Below, in pieces: positions 45,073-55,023 of a DNA stretch of 64,000 bases. Source of the stretch: Balanoglossus misakiensis (Eukaryota; Hemichordata); assembly GCA_040954595.2 (NCBI GenBank), contig CM082594.2, forward strand, positions 186,001 through 250,000. Direction: 5' to 3'. The translations under genes and the position numbers were made by a program. Numbering within the stretch: position 1 is the stretch's first letter; each line of letters opens with the position of its first letter. The notes under the pieces are model-generated. The model was not told the DNA's origin, did not search any database, and saw nothing but the letters and a program-made list of their open reading frames with translations.

Positions 45073-45235
45073 TTACTTTTTACCATAAGGGTGGAACCAT
45101 GATTCATTCTCAAGAGGGGTCTGGTACCAATACTCATAATGGCCTTCGATACCGGCAGGCATGTATAGCCTATGGCTACGCCCAGCATGAGGTGGTGATT
45201 CATACTGTTGGTTGTATGGACTAGATGGGTTCGGT
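45073..45235 (-). pseudogene. Terminal exon fragment, copy 2
   Basis: Only the last ~55 codons before TAA (45,073-45,075) remain; the rest is removed by a deletion joining 'gggttcggtg' to 'acagcgacac' (copy 1 positions about 17,030 and 18,005). Confidence 0.55.
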
Positions 45236-45367
45236 GACAGCGACACAAATTTTCATGCAGATCTTGATTACACTTGTAGAGAAAAACAAAAAATCTACAT
45301 ATTGAAAGAAATGGTGATACTTTAAACTGTATAAATTATTATCCCAAGACAATAAATCAAAACTTAC

Positions 45368-45491
45368 CTTGTTCACAAAGGTCACCAGTGAAAACAATTC
45401 TGACAGAAACATGTGTACAGTTCACATGATCCAGATGTCATCTTGCAGAAACCACTGTTCAAGCACGGATTGGGATCGCATTGGTTGATTC
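45368..45491 (-). pseudogene. EGF-like exon 'g', copy 2
   Basis: 124 bases with the same one-base insertion as copy 1. Donor GTAAGT; the last exon base differs. Confidence 0.75.
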
Positions 45492-45769
45492 CTGGTTTTC
45501 AATACACAAGAAAGTTGGGACGATGAGCAATGGGGCAGAGACTGATCATCAAAAATTTGGGACAGGGAATTCCAACAAATGAGATCATTAAGTCATATAT
45601 GCAAAGCAAATCAGAAAAGAGAATCAGAAGATTTTCTCCGAAGGACACCTTGCAAATTCATGATTGGAAAGACACTGCAGTCACATGTATATTGTAGTGT
45701 CCAAACACCGGTGAGCATCTATACTTTATACATTCTGTAAAATGAGGTAAACATTCGGGTCATTATGAA

Positions 45770-46548
45770 TAAAGTGCGTGAACGAGGCTAGGCACTCTCA
45801 CTCTTACATGCCGGACTTGGTGTCTCGTGTTGTCATTATTGCCCACCCACGATTCTATATTTTGCGACGAGGACAGAGAACATGGAGAATCAGCTAGCCG
45901 GATCAAGAGGTCAAATCACAAATCATACGAGGATTCACATCAGCCCGTCTCAGACATCGTGCTCTTCGGGAGGAGACGACACTAGAGAATCTACTGAGTA
46001 CAGCCTGTTCATTTGAGGTATCAGAGGTTCAGGCTAGTGGGATTGAGGAGAAAACCCAAAATAATGGTGCAGATACGGCATCTGTGAATGCGGTCAGAAA
46101 ACAGCGCCATCAACGCTCTAAACCAAATAAACAAAAGAGAGCTCATCAGCAGCCAGCGAAAGGACCGTCCACTTGTTATTATTGTGGTGGCACCTATCCA
46201 CATGACTCAGTATGTCCAGCTAAAGGCAAGTCATGCAGGAAGTGTGGCAAACCTAACCATTTAGCCAAATGCTACCATTCAAAAGGCAAGGCAAATAGGG
46301 TAGACAAGGATAAAACTGTCAAAGCTGTGCATAAAGTGGAAGACAGCTCGGGAGATGAATACTGCTTCACTGTACAACAATCAAATGGCAGGAGGCCTCG
46401 AGTAACAGTGCAGATAGAACAAACAGCAGTTGCCTCACTGATCGACCCTGGTTCTACAATAAACATGATGGGTGTAAACACACACAACAACCTAAAGAAC
46501 AAACCCATGTGGCAAACAGAAAGCCCGTTTTACCACTGCCAGCAGTGC
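45770..46548 (+). pseudogene. Gypsy-type gag/protease-start remnant, copy 2
   Basis: LTR end and gag start to 45,898, then directly the gag region from 'gatcaagaggtc' (copy 1 position about 23,106). Zinc stretches CYYCGGTYPHDSVC and CRKCGKPNHLAKC and the IDPGST motif are kept. The 4.4 kb between these points in copy 1 (inverted duplication plus gag N-terminus) is missing, so copy 2 has lost sequence beyond a simple empty site. Confidence 0.7.
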
Positions 46549-47006
46549 ATTATTGAGTATTTTAGCATCGCTGGATTTAGCTCTCGTCCAATCAGAGTTG
46601 CGGACGGTAGCATGATATAATATAGTAATATAATTGAGAATAAATCTCACGACAAGTGTACAGTTTGACAATGTACACAGATAATCCGTTTCAACAATGT
46701 TTCCTTTGTAGTGTGAATAAAACTGCACACTTTGCAAGTTTTCAACTTCAAAACACTATGGCTATTACAGAGACAAAGCTGCTAATATACAGTGTATACC
46801 TGTCATTTTTGTTTGTGGTGAGATTTTCATTGGCACAGTCGCACAGAGCTCACACTTTCTGTTGAATTCACTGCATACTGCTAACTTTAAGTCATATATC
46901 CACTGAAACATTAAGTTATAGAATTTTCCATCGCAGTATTCTGTTTTATATACATGTATAGCAGTCCCACACATATTGATTAATTTGACAAAAGAAACTG
47001 ACTGAC
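46549..47006. other. Intron, copy 2
   Basis: Counterpart of 23,745-24,533 without the nested hairpin element. Nothing else recognised. Confidence 0.4.
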
Positions 47007-47122
47007 AATTTTCACAGCGCTCCCAGTAAAGCATCCTTGGCAGGTGCACGTCAATGCCACACACGAGGTTAGGGTTGGCAAGTGCTGCCATTTTGACATG
47101 GGTTGTTAGCACTAATCAATTC
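47007..47122 (-). pseudogene. EGF-like exon 'u', degenerate, copy 2
   Basis: Counterpart of 24,534-24,649 with the same frame damage. Confidence 0.6.
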
Positions 47123-48180
47123 CTACGCATGACAGAAAAATGAAGAATTAGGCTATGGGCCGGACCTGCCTATCGTTTCAAAATGCACTCTGTATATTAG
47201 GGTCTATTTTTTTTACATAAAAGACAAGTCTTCTTGCTCTAATATGATAAAATAAAAAAACTTCAACTTAAATATTGCGTCCTCAGAGGTAATATCGAGC
47301 CCTAAAAATCAGGTATGCTAATGCGGTTAAAGGTCGTGCAGTTCTCCTTATAACAATCGTTCGATTGGTGGTTACGTGACTGCATCAATCACAGAATGCG
47401 TTATGTCACTCAGCAATTACACACACAGGGCAAACTATCAGGCAGCTACATGTACACTAGTATACATGTTACAGAAGATTAAACAGAATTTTTGGTAAGG
47501 AAAGTTTGAGCAAACTAGTCCATTCAATGTAAAAAATGGTGCTGATTCCAAAAAAGTCAGTCTTATTGACCCCTTTGAAGACAAAATTGCCATTTTTGCC
47601 ACTTTTAACCCAAAAGGTCATTAAAAAAACCCACTCAAAACACACTGTTTTCATCACATTCGGAGATCTGATGACATTTGAGGATTATGCGGAAACAGTG
47701 ACACAGCAGAATAAAAATTACAGGTGACATTTGCAAGCAGATATGATCTGACCATATAGAAATATGCAATGTAAAAACATTAACAAGGAACATGCCCAAT
47801 AAACTGTCATGTGTCATGGCAGTCTTACAAGTGGTGCTAGAAAAAAAAATTGACCAAAAATTGTCTGTACACAAACACATATGCGAAGCAACTTCTTTCA
47901 GTCAGCCCTGGAACAGACACACACTGACCTGCCACTGGTAATTAAAATGTGATAGCTGGTGGTCTCTGTAACAGCTGGCCTATTTAAGTTATGTAAACAT
48001 GTCTTTGTTCGAGGTAACAACTCCTTGTAAATAGTAACTTTAAAAACAACTGGACAATTTGTTTAGGAGAAGATTTGCTAACCAAAAACAAAGAAACTTA
48101 CCAAAAAAACTCGCTAAATATTTAATCTTTCTGATCTCAGAATTGAATAAAAGTTGCACATATACAGGTATGTGTTATGA
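47123..48180. other. Intron, copy 2
   Basis: No gene seen. ~60 extra bases relative to copy 1 near 47,413-47,488. Confidence 0.4.
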
Positions 48181-49000
48181 AATTATATCCTAAATTTCAA
48201 AGCAATCAGAGAAAAAACTAATTTCAAAGCAATCCAACAAGCAGTTTCACAGAAAATATTTGTTCAAAAGTGGCAAAAACACAAATATGCAAATATCACC
48301 AAAATTGTACAATATCTTACTTCAATCACTACAAGGAACATGCTGCCTAAGTTCAATGCAATAGGACAAGCGGTTTCAGTGAAAACAATTTTTGACAAAA
48401 ATTGCAAAAGTTTCCCCGATAACACATTTATGCAAATATCACATTTTTTACAACATATTATTTAGGTTACCCCTACGAACATGCCTACCAAATTGCAAAG
48501 CAATCTGGCATGAGGTTTTAAAGAAAAACATTTTTTGACCAAAAATGGCAAATAATGCTCAAAATTATAGATATGCAAATTTTGCAACAATTTGAACAAA
48601 ACTATGGTTACTTAGACAACATTAGGAGGCTTCATACTAAATTTCAAAGACTTTTACCAATAACATGGAAAAATACAAAAAAATGCAAAAAAAATAGGAA
48701 ATCGATAATATTAGCTCAAAACATACAGGATTGTATGAGGTTGATATAAGGTACATGCATACCATTTTTCAAATCAATATGACCAGTGGTTGTCCAGTTT
48801 TTGAGTTTTGACCAATTTCACATTTTCCCAGCTAATTTGCATATTTTTGGCAATGACATCTTCATTTGAACAAACTCCCATCTACAGCCCTGCCTGCATC
48901 TACACGCCAAATATCGAGATCATACGCGCTGCGGTTTTCAAGTTTTTCATGTGGACGGACATACAGACATACATCCATCCATCCATCCATACATACAGAC
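48181..49000 (+). repeat. Degenerate ~140-bp repeats ending in (CATC)n, copy 2
   Basis: Extends the repeat at 25,570-26,080 and finishes with a 'cggacatacagacatac' stretch and (ATCC)n at about 48,972-48,990. It resembles an interspersed repeat with a microsatellite tail. Confidence 0.55.
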
Positions 49001-49061
49001 GTAACCAATCCCATAAGTTCCCATGGTACATACCAATGGGACCTAAAAACTTGTGACTTAC

Positions 49062-49184
49062 ATGTAACACATGTTTGCCCAGTGTAGCAGGTTGGACAGT
49101 TGCAGGTGTAGATTGAGCAGGAGCCTTGAAGTGGCTGATACACTCCGTTATTCAGACATGGGTTTAGAAGACACTGGTTGATCG
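49062..49184 (-). CDS. EGF-like exon 'r' (copy 2 only)
   Basis: Minus-strand exon of 123 bases, acceptor CCCTTAG before 49,184 and donor GTAAGT after 49,062, phase 1. It reads INQCLLNPCLNNGVYQPL, then SCSIYTCNCPTCYTGQTC. The third cysteine is Tyr; the other seven fit. Deleted from copy 1. Confidence 0.75.
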
Positions 49185-49381
49185 CTAAGGGTGAGAGAAA
49201 TGAAAAGTATCACATTAGGGTCTTACACACTTGAGTGGGAAGTGAAATCTGTAGCAGACTGTCAGAAGATTGCACATCCGTGTGATCATGTTCATGTGTG
49301 AAGGATAATAAAGACCACTTTATCCAAGCTTGGTGCTACCATCTCTATCATAATTACAGCATCTTATAATATTTACTAGTT

Positions 49382-49412
49382 GGGGGTGGGTGGGGTGGGG
49401 GTGGGGGTAGTT
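49382..49412 (+). repeat. G-rich tract
   Basis: GGGGGTGGGTGGGGTGGGGG and on: at least four G-runs separated by single T, a strong G-quadruplex-type composition on the plus strand, in the intron between exons r and q. Confidence 0.8.
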
Positions 49413-49631
49413 GATGTCATAACTTTCTGATGTTTCAATTTACGGTTGGAAAAATAGCAACATCTACGCTGATGAGCATTTGAGTCAATGAAAGTATTCA
49501 TCATGGCTACCGTAGTGCATATAAGTCTCTTGGTTAGCTGCACAATCACAGGCAACTTTATTGAGACAATATCAATGACAAAGCCCAGCGATTTCTACTT
49601 TGTGCGGCAAATCTGACACTGGTTTGCTTAC

Positions 49632-49748
49632 GTTCAGCGCACGTGGTTCCGATGAAACAGCGCGGACTCTGGCATCTGAACTCGGTGCAGGACACTTGCT
49701 GGCAGAATCCACTGTTTAGACAAGGGTTGGGCTGACACGGATTCAAAT
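49632..49748 (-). CDS. EGF-like exon 'q' (copy 2 only)
   Basis: Minus-strand exon of 117 bases, acceptor GTGCACAG before 49,748 and donor GTAAGC after 49,632, phase 1. It reads LNPCQPNPCLNSGFCQQV, then SCTEFRCQSPRCFIGTTC. The sixth cysteine is replaced. Open. Confidence 0.8.
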
Positions 49749-50132
49749 CTGTGCACAGAAGAGAAAGTGATATAAATTGTGTACAGTTAATATTTACTAC
49801 ATATACTTTAAACAGATTTGTGCAGTCAGGGTTGAGTGGTAAAAATCTCAGTTGGTCAACAGAACATCACTGTGACAAATTTCTTCCATGTTCAACAAAA
49901 GAAACGTAATGAAATTTTGACACAGGTGTAATAGTGTCTTAGTGTACCATACGGTGCAGGTTGTTGTTTGGTCAAATACACAATCCCCTTTTATGGCACA
50001 CACATTCTTAATAAATTTCCCCAAAATTGTGTCGTTATTCACTGTTTGATACAGGTTGGAAGAAACCAACTGCAAGCCGATTATGTGTTATGTTATTATG
50101 TTCCTCTTCATCTGAAATTTAAAATCACTCAC

Positions 50133-50255
50133 ATGTCTGACATAAATCGCCGGAGTAACAGCTTGTACAGGAGCATGTGAATTCAGTACACCAATTGGGC
50201 GTCAGCACACAGTTTCCACCATTCCGACACTGGATGGGTTGACACTGGTTGACAG
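50133..50255 (-). CDS. EGF-like exon 'p' (copy 2 only)
   Basis: Minus-strand exon of 123 bases, acceptor TCCCACAG before 50,255 and donor GTGAGT after 50,133, phase 1. It reads VNQCQPIQCRNGGNCVLT, then WCTEFTCSCTSCYSGDLC. All eight cysteines present. Open. Confidence 0.82.
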
Positions 50256-50549
50256 CTGTGGGATGTGCAGTCAAGATATTGTCAAAATTACAGAATCTAC
50301 AAACTACACTCCACAGTCATGTACATGTATACATGACAACAACCAAAGGGCTGTTTTGAAAAACCAAATGCTGTGAATCCTTTAGAGAGTGACAAGAAAC
50401 CACAGTTGCAACCGAAAACAAAAATAGTGATAACATTAAGCTAGCCCAAAGTTTGAGTTACCAGGGCTTTAATATGTGTACCGTACTTATATTATATAAT
50501 ACATAACAAGTGTTTTGCATTGAATAAAATAATATTGGTTTGTACTTAC

Positions 50550-50669
50550 GCATTGTACATGAGGCACCAGTGAAGCATTCGGTACACATACAGTCAAACA
50601 GGAAACAGCCGTCTCACGCAACGCATGTGCCACCATTTTGACAAGGCATAGGGTATAACTGATCAATGG
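50550..50669 (-). CDS. EGF-like exon 'h', copy 2
   Basis: 120 bases, open, same borders as copy 1. LYPMPCQNGGTC replaces LYSMPCQNGGIC. Confidence 0.75.
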
Positions 50670-51063
50670 CTGCCAAAACAAAAATGAAAGTATCAATTAC
50701 CTGCTTGTCAAAAACTTGTACATGTACTTGTGATGTTCATTTCGTTTAAATATGTGAGCAATGTCTTCATTCCTTGTTTCAAACCTTTACATTTAAAATA
50801 ACATAATGATGCTATTGCTAGGATTTTTCTGTAAGAATCTTGAAAAATTAAAAAAATGTGCCATCAACATGATACAGAAGGCTTTCCTTTTTAACATGCA
50901 CCTCACACTCAATTTTGACCCTACATCAGCAAATTTTGAAAGGATGAAACTTAGTAATGCTTCCACCCCATTTATTGGTGTATGGGTCCATCTATCACAT
51001 TGAGAATACCAAAAATGAGGGTTTATATACCACGCTGTGTCATAAAACAGTAATTCGACACAC

Positions 51064-51186
51064 CTACAGCACAGATGGCCCCAGTCCAACACTACTGGCA
51101 GTAACAGGTGTAGTCAGTATAAGAATTTGGTGTTTGGGAACAATAGCCTCCATTTTGACACGGATTCTGATCACAAGGGTTAATGA
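51064..51186 (-). pseudogene. EGF-like exon 'i', copy 2
   Basis: Same in-frame TAG as copy 1. The acceptor dinucleotide AG is TG here (CTGATTG|TC), so splicing should also fail. Confidence 0.75.
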
Positions 51187-51760
51187 CAATCAGAAAAAAA
51201 ATAGTTTAAAAAACATGAAATGCAGATGGCTACACCTCAACCAAAGATGATTCCTGCACCACAACAAAATCCTTTGACACAAGCATTATACTGGAACCAT
51301 ACCCAGAACACGCATTAAGTATATGATGAAGGGACAATGTCTCTATTTTGGGTAATACAGTAAAACCTGTCTTTATGGACACCTCTCTAATCAGAACACC
51401 TAGTAAGATTGATTTTTCAAGCCAAATAGTAAGGATAATTAAGGACGTCTCTTTTACTTAATACTCAGAGGTGTGCACCACCTTAGGAGAGATTACCTCA
51501 CATGCACAATTATCTCTACAGACACTAGTCTTCAAGAGGCAACTCTTGTATATTTGAGTGATGAAAACATCCAGCTTCGTACACTTCCTTACAAGTTCGT
51601 GCCTATCCTAAATTGCACGGACATACAAATGAAATTTCTGTTTCCTTTTCCTTTCTTTTCTCTTGGGGAAATTTTAGAAATGAGAAGTTACCACACAATT
51701 CAATTGCCATGAAGAGAAAGTGCCCAAAAGATTGTCATGTACGGTACGTCAGAAACTTAC

Positions 51761-51883
51761 ATATTTCACAACGGTTACCCTCATAGCAACCAGTACAGGC
51801 ACAGGTATATGCCGTGCAGGAGTTGGCCACTGCATTACATACAGCCCCGTTGAGACAGCTGTTTCGCTGGCCTGGATCTTGGA
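51761..51883 (-). CDS. EGF-like exon 'j', copy 2
   Basis: 123 bases, open. GNRCEI in place of GNCCEI restores the regular cysteine count. Confidence 0.8.
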
Positions 51884-52274
51884 CTGCAATAAAAAGTGCA
51901 ACCTAATGTTATCTCAGCAATATTTACTTTCAAAATCTGTTTGATGAAAACATCATCATTACCATTACTGTAAATACTGAACGGAACTTCACTTCCAAAA
52001 ACAACTTGCTCATTCTGGGACGCACTTATGGGGCTATGAAAATCTCTGTATATGTATCTTGTGTAGGGAAAATTTTAATGAACGATCAACAGTTTTTTCT
52101 TCAAATAAACATGTTTTCTTTCAGCTGTACATCATTTTTGAGGTGACCGATTCCCAAGGACCAAGGTGTGATGCTGAAGATGAAAATATAAAGTATGACC
52201 AACAGACAATGTATTGAGACATGATTGTAAATGTTAGTTCCTGCATGACATATGTTTGTTTTAATGAGTTTTAC

Positions 52275-52391
52275 ACTGGCTGCAGTGTGTGCCGGTGAAA
52301 CATCCTGGACAAGTACACTCATAAGTTGTACAAGACAGCTGAGTACACCGCCCATTGTTCAGGCATGGACTTGGCCTACATGGAGTTTGTT
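52275..52391 (-). CDS. EGF-like exon 'k', copy 2
   Basis: 117 bases, open. TCPGCFTGTHC replaces TCAGCFIGTHC. Confidence 0.8.
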
Positions 52392-52875
52392 CTGTTTCAA
52401 TGGCATGATTAAAAAATAGTAGTGACATAAGTTTTTTAGGGTATGACCATTTCCCTAATTCCTACAGCTGTGGTTCTATCGGGTTCTCCTATAACTGAGC
52501 CTCCTAAATGTATAACTGAACAATAAGAAGTCAAGGGTGCCCTGACACCCAACTTTTAAGAGCAGTTCATTTACTGAAACTGCCAGCACCCAATATTATC
52601 CCACATGTAATCCATATGTGGAAATCAAACACACCTGTAACAGTTTTAATTTACCATGTGGGTATTTGCATGGAGGGCCATGGTATTTGTTATCTACTGA
52701 TAAAATACCCTTCAAAACAATATCCTCATTTCTTCAGAAGTTTGGCAACAAGACCAATAAAATTTGAAGTTTCACATCAAAATATACAATGCATAAATAT
52801 GCTTAAAGATCTACGGAATGAAGATGGCTTGTTTGTTTGCAGGGTGTCTTGAAAGTATATACTCACTTGTTTGAC

Positions 52876-54527
52876 CATGGACCCTAGAGAAAGAAGGACG
52901 CGCAACTCCGGTTTTTTCTTGAAATGATGTTCTTTTGCATACATTATTTCCAGGTAAATCCCAATAATCCAATTTGCAAATAAACTGTGTATAAACTAAC
53001 GCAAAGTCTCGCGTTTTGCGTGAAGTTATCACAAACACCTTAGAACATCTCGCAGAAGACGAGAAAACTGCAACGTGGTTGAACGCAGCAATCATTTATG
53101 GAACACATCTGCACAAGTTAAACAGGAATTTGGCACCTCTGAGTCTGACAGCGTCCAAAACAAGCATCTTTTGTCTAACAGTCCGGGTATTTCACAAGGC
53201 TGTGAGCTAACCGTACCGAGGGTTGCCTGGCGGTCATAGCGCACACATGAAAATCCACCCAGTTTGTTTACAAATTGTTTTCGTGAAATCTGTTTTATTG
53301 TTCACGAACTGCGAAATAAAATGCCCCTAAACCACAATTTTTGTTTCAATGCTTCACGCAAACATAAAATTATTACGAAAAGTGTCAGCGTTACCAAGAA
53401 ATATGAGTGCCCAGTCGGACATGCAAGAAGGACGCGCAACTCCAGTTTTTTCTTGAAATGATGTTCTTTTGCATACATTATTTCCAGGTAAATCCCAATA
53501 ATCCAATTTGCAAATAAACTGTGTATAAACTAACGCAAAGTCTCGCGTTTTGCGTGAAGTTATCACAAACATCTTAGAATATCTCGCAGAAGACGACAAA
53601 ACTGCAACGTGGTTGAACGCAGCAATCATTTATGGAACACATCTGCACAAGTTAAACAGGAATTTGGCACCTCTGAGTCTGACAGCGTCCAAAACAAGCA
53701 TCTTTTGTCTAACAGTCCGGGTATTTCACAAGGCTGTGAGCTAACCGTACCGAGGGTTGCCTGGCGGCAATAGCGCACACATGAAAATCCAGCCAGTTTG
53801 TTTATAAATTGTTTTCGTGAAATCTGTTTTATTGTTCACGCACTGCGAAATAAAATGCCCCTAAACCACAATTTTTGTTTCAATGCTTCACGCAAACATA
53901 AAATTATTACGAAAAGTGTCAGCGTTACCAAGAAATATGAGTGCCCAGTCGGACATGCAAGAAGGACGCGCAACTCCAGTTTTTTCTTGAAATGATGTTC
54001 TTTTGCATACATTATTTCCAGGTAAATCCCAATAATCCAATTTGCAAATAAACTGTGTATAAACTAACGCAAAGTCTCGCGTTTTGCGTGAAGTTATCAC
54101 AAACACCTTAGAACATCTCGCAGAAGACGAGAAAACTGCAACGTGGTTGAACGCAGCAATCATTTATGGAACACATCTGCACAAGTTAAACAGGAATTTG
54201 GCATGGATGATTTGTTTACAATTTTTAAATGAAGCTTGTGGCACTAGAAATGACCGTTCATCCGACAGACGACCATAATAATTAGCACAGACATCGTAAT
54301 ACTTTTAGAATTTTAGAAAAAAACGCAGTGGCTGCTGAAATGCAGGAGTGTCAGTTTGGTGGCAAGTTTTCGCATCACTGGTGGGGTCGACACGTGCCGA
54401 AGTAAGGAAGTCATTGTCCAACTGTCCTGGGTGTTAATTATATGCAAAAGAACATCATCATACAGATAATCCCCAAACCCTTTGATCTTTGCCGCAGTTG
54501 CTCGTCCTTCTTTCTCTAGGGTCTATG
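52876..54527 (+). mobile_element. P-type non-autonomous element, 1,652 bp, complete
   Basis: Ends CATGGACCCTAGAGAAAGAA (52,876) and, on the minus strand from 54,527, CATAGACCCTAGAGAAAGAA; the inverted match extends to about 36 bp. GTTTGAC flanks both sides (52,869-52,875 and 54,528-54,534). The ends share the start CATAGAC and the GAGAAA/GGACG pattern with the large P-type transposon at 54,757. No coding capacity. The interior is a ~534-bp tandem repeat holding TCTCGCGTTTTGCG, a word also found inverted in the subterminal region of the large element (about 54,901-54,916). Confidence 0.85.
52893..54200 (+). repeat. ~534-bp tandem repeat, about 2.4 units
   Basis: 'agaaggacgcgcaactcc' starts at about 52,890, 53,426 and 53,960, period about 534. 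Copy 1 retains only part of one unit. Short frames inside repeat with the unit and are not genes. Confidence 0.85.
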
Positions 54528-54652
54528 GTTTGACAGATGTCACCTGTGTAAGAGTTCACACACTGGCATGAATAGAAATTGCACGATGTTTGCTGGCAAA
54601 ATCCACCATTCATACATGGGTTGGGATCACAGGGGTTTTGCACTGGAAATTA
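54528..54652 (-). pseudogene. EGF-like exon 'm' interrupted by P-type element, copy 2
   Basis: Same domain as in copy 1. The remainder of the exon, four bases before donor GTGAGT, is on the other side of the element at about 52,865-52,875. Without the insertion the exon would end in phase 1 as its neighbours do. The element therefore destroyed a previously standard EGF exon. Confidence 0.8.
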
Positions 54653-54749
54653 AGAAAGGACGCCATTTTATTCCTTGCTACTCATTCTACAGTACAGATA
54701 TGGCAAAAACCTTGCAGAATTATGGCAAGGGTGTGTGGAGTGATTGTGC

Positions 54750-54756
54750 CTACAAC
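54750..54756. repeat. Putative left target duplication of P-type transposon
   Basis: CTACAAC (or 8-bp CCTACAAC) immediately before CATAGAC. Copy 1 has the uninterrupted CCTACAACTTATATTAGG at about 29,509-29,526. The right duplication should lie just beyond the window. Confidence 0.6.
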
Positions 54757-54866
54757 CATAGACAGTGGAGAAAAGACGGACGTGCTACTAGTGCATTTCT
54801 TTTGTAGTAACGTCTGTTGTAATCCCTTTTAATCCACCAAACAATAGACAAACTCATCATCACCTC

Positions 54867-54888
54867 TTTATCGCCGTCTGGCGATAAA
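54867..54888. promoter_or_regulatory. Subterminal perfect palindrome
   Basis: TTTATCGCC (54,867-54,875), GTCT, GGCGATAAA (54,880-54,888). Lies between the left terminus and the zinc-finger gene. A likely site for transposase, zinc-finger protein or promoter factors; inference only. Confidence 0.6.
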
Positions 54889-55023
54889 ACCTCGCATAAT
54901 ATCGCAAAACGCGAGAGTTACCACGAGAAAAAGCGTAATATTTCGTGCTACGCGAGACGTTATTTGGCGAGATTCGGGTCACAGGTCATAAGTTGTTTAC
55001 AAGCGGCTCGCAGCACATACACA

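Larger units (their letters stand above)
31067..54756. repeat. 25-kb direct duplication, copy 2
   Basis: Collinear with 5,992-29,520. Relative to copy 1 it gains the gypsy element, the Mutator-like MITE, the region with EGF exons p, q and r, and the complete P-type non-autonomous element. It lacks the two TTAA MITEs, the truncated LINE, the 4-kb inverted duplication, the nested hairpin, exon b, exon l and most of the terminal exon. Confidence 0.92.

Noticed and set aside
52893-54200. Repeated 64-91-codon frames as a tandem gene family
   Set aside because: They recur only because the 534-bp unit recurs; no start or splice context and frames on both strands.
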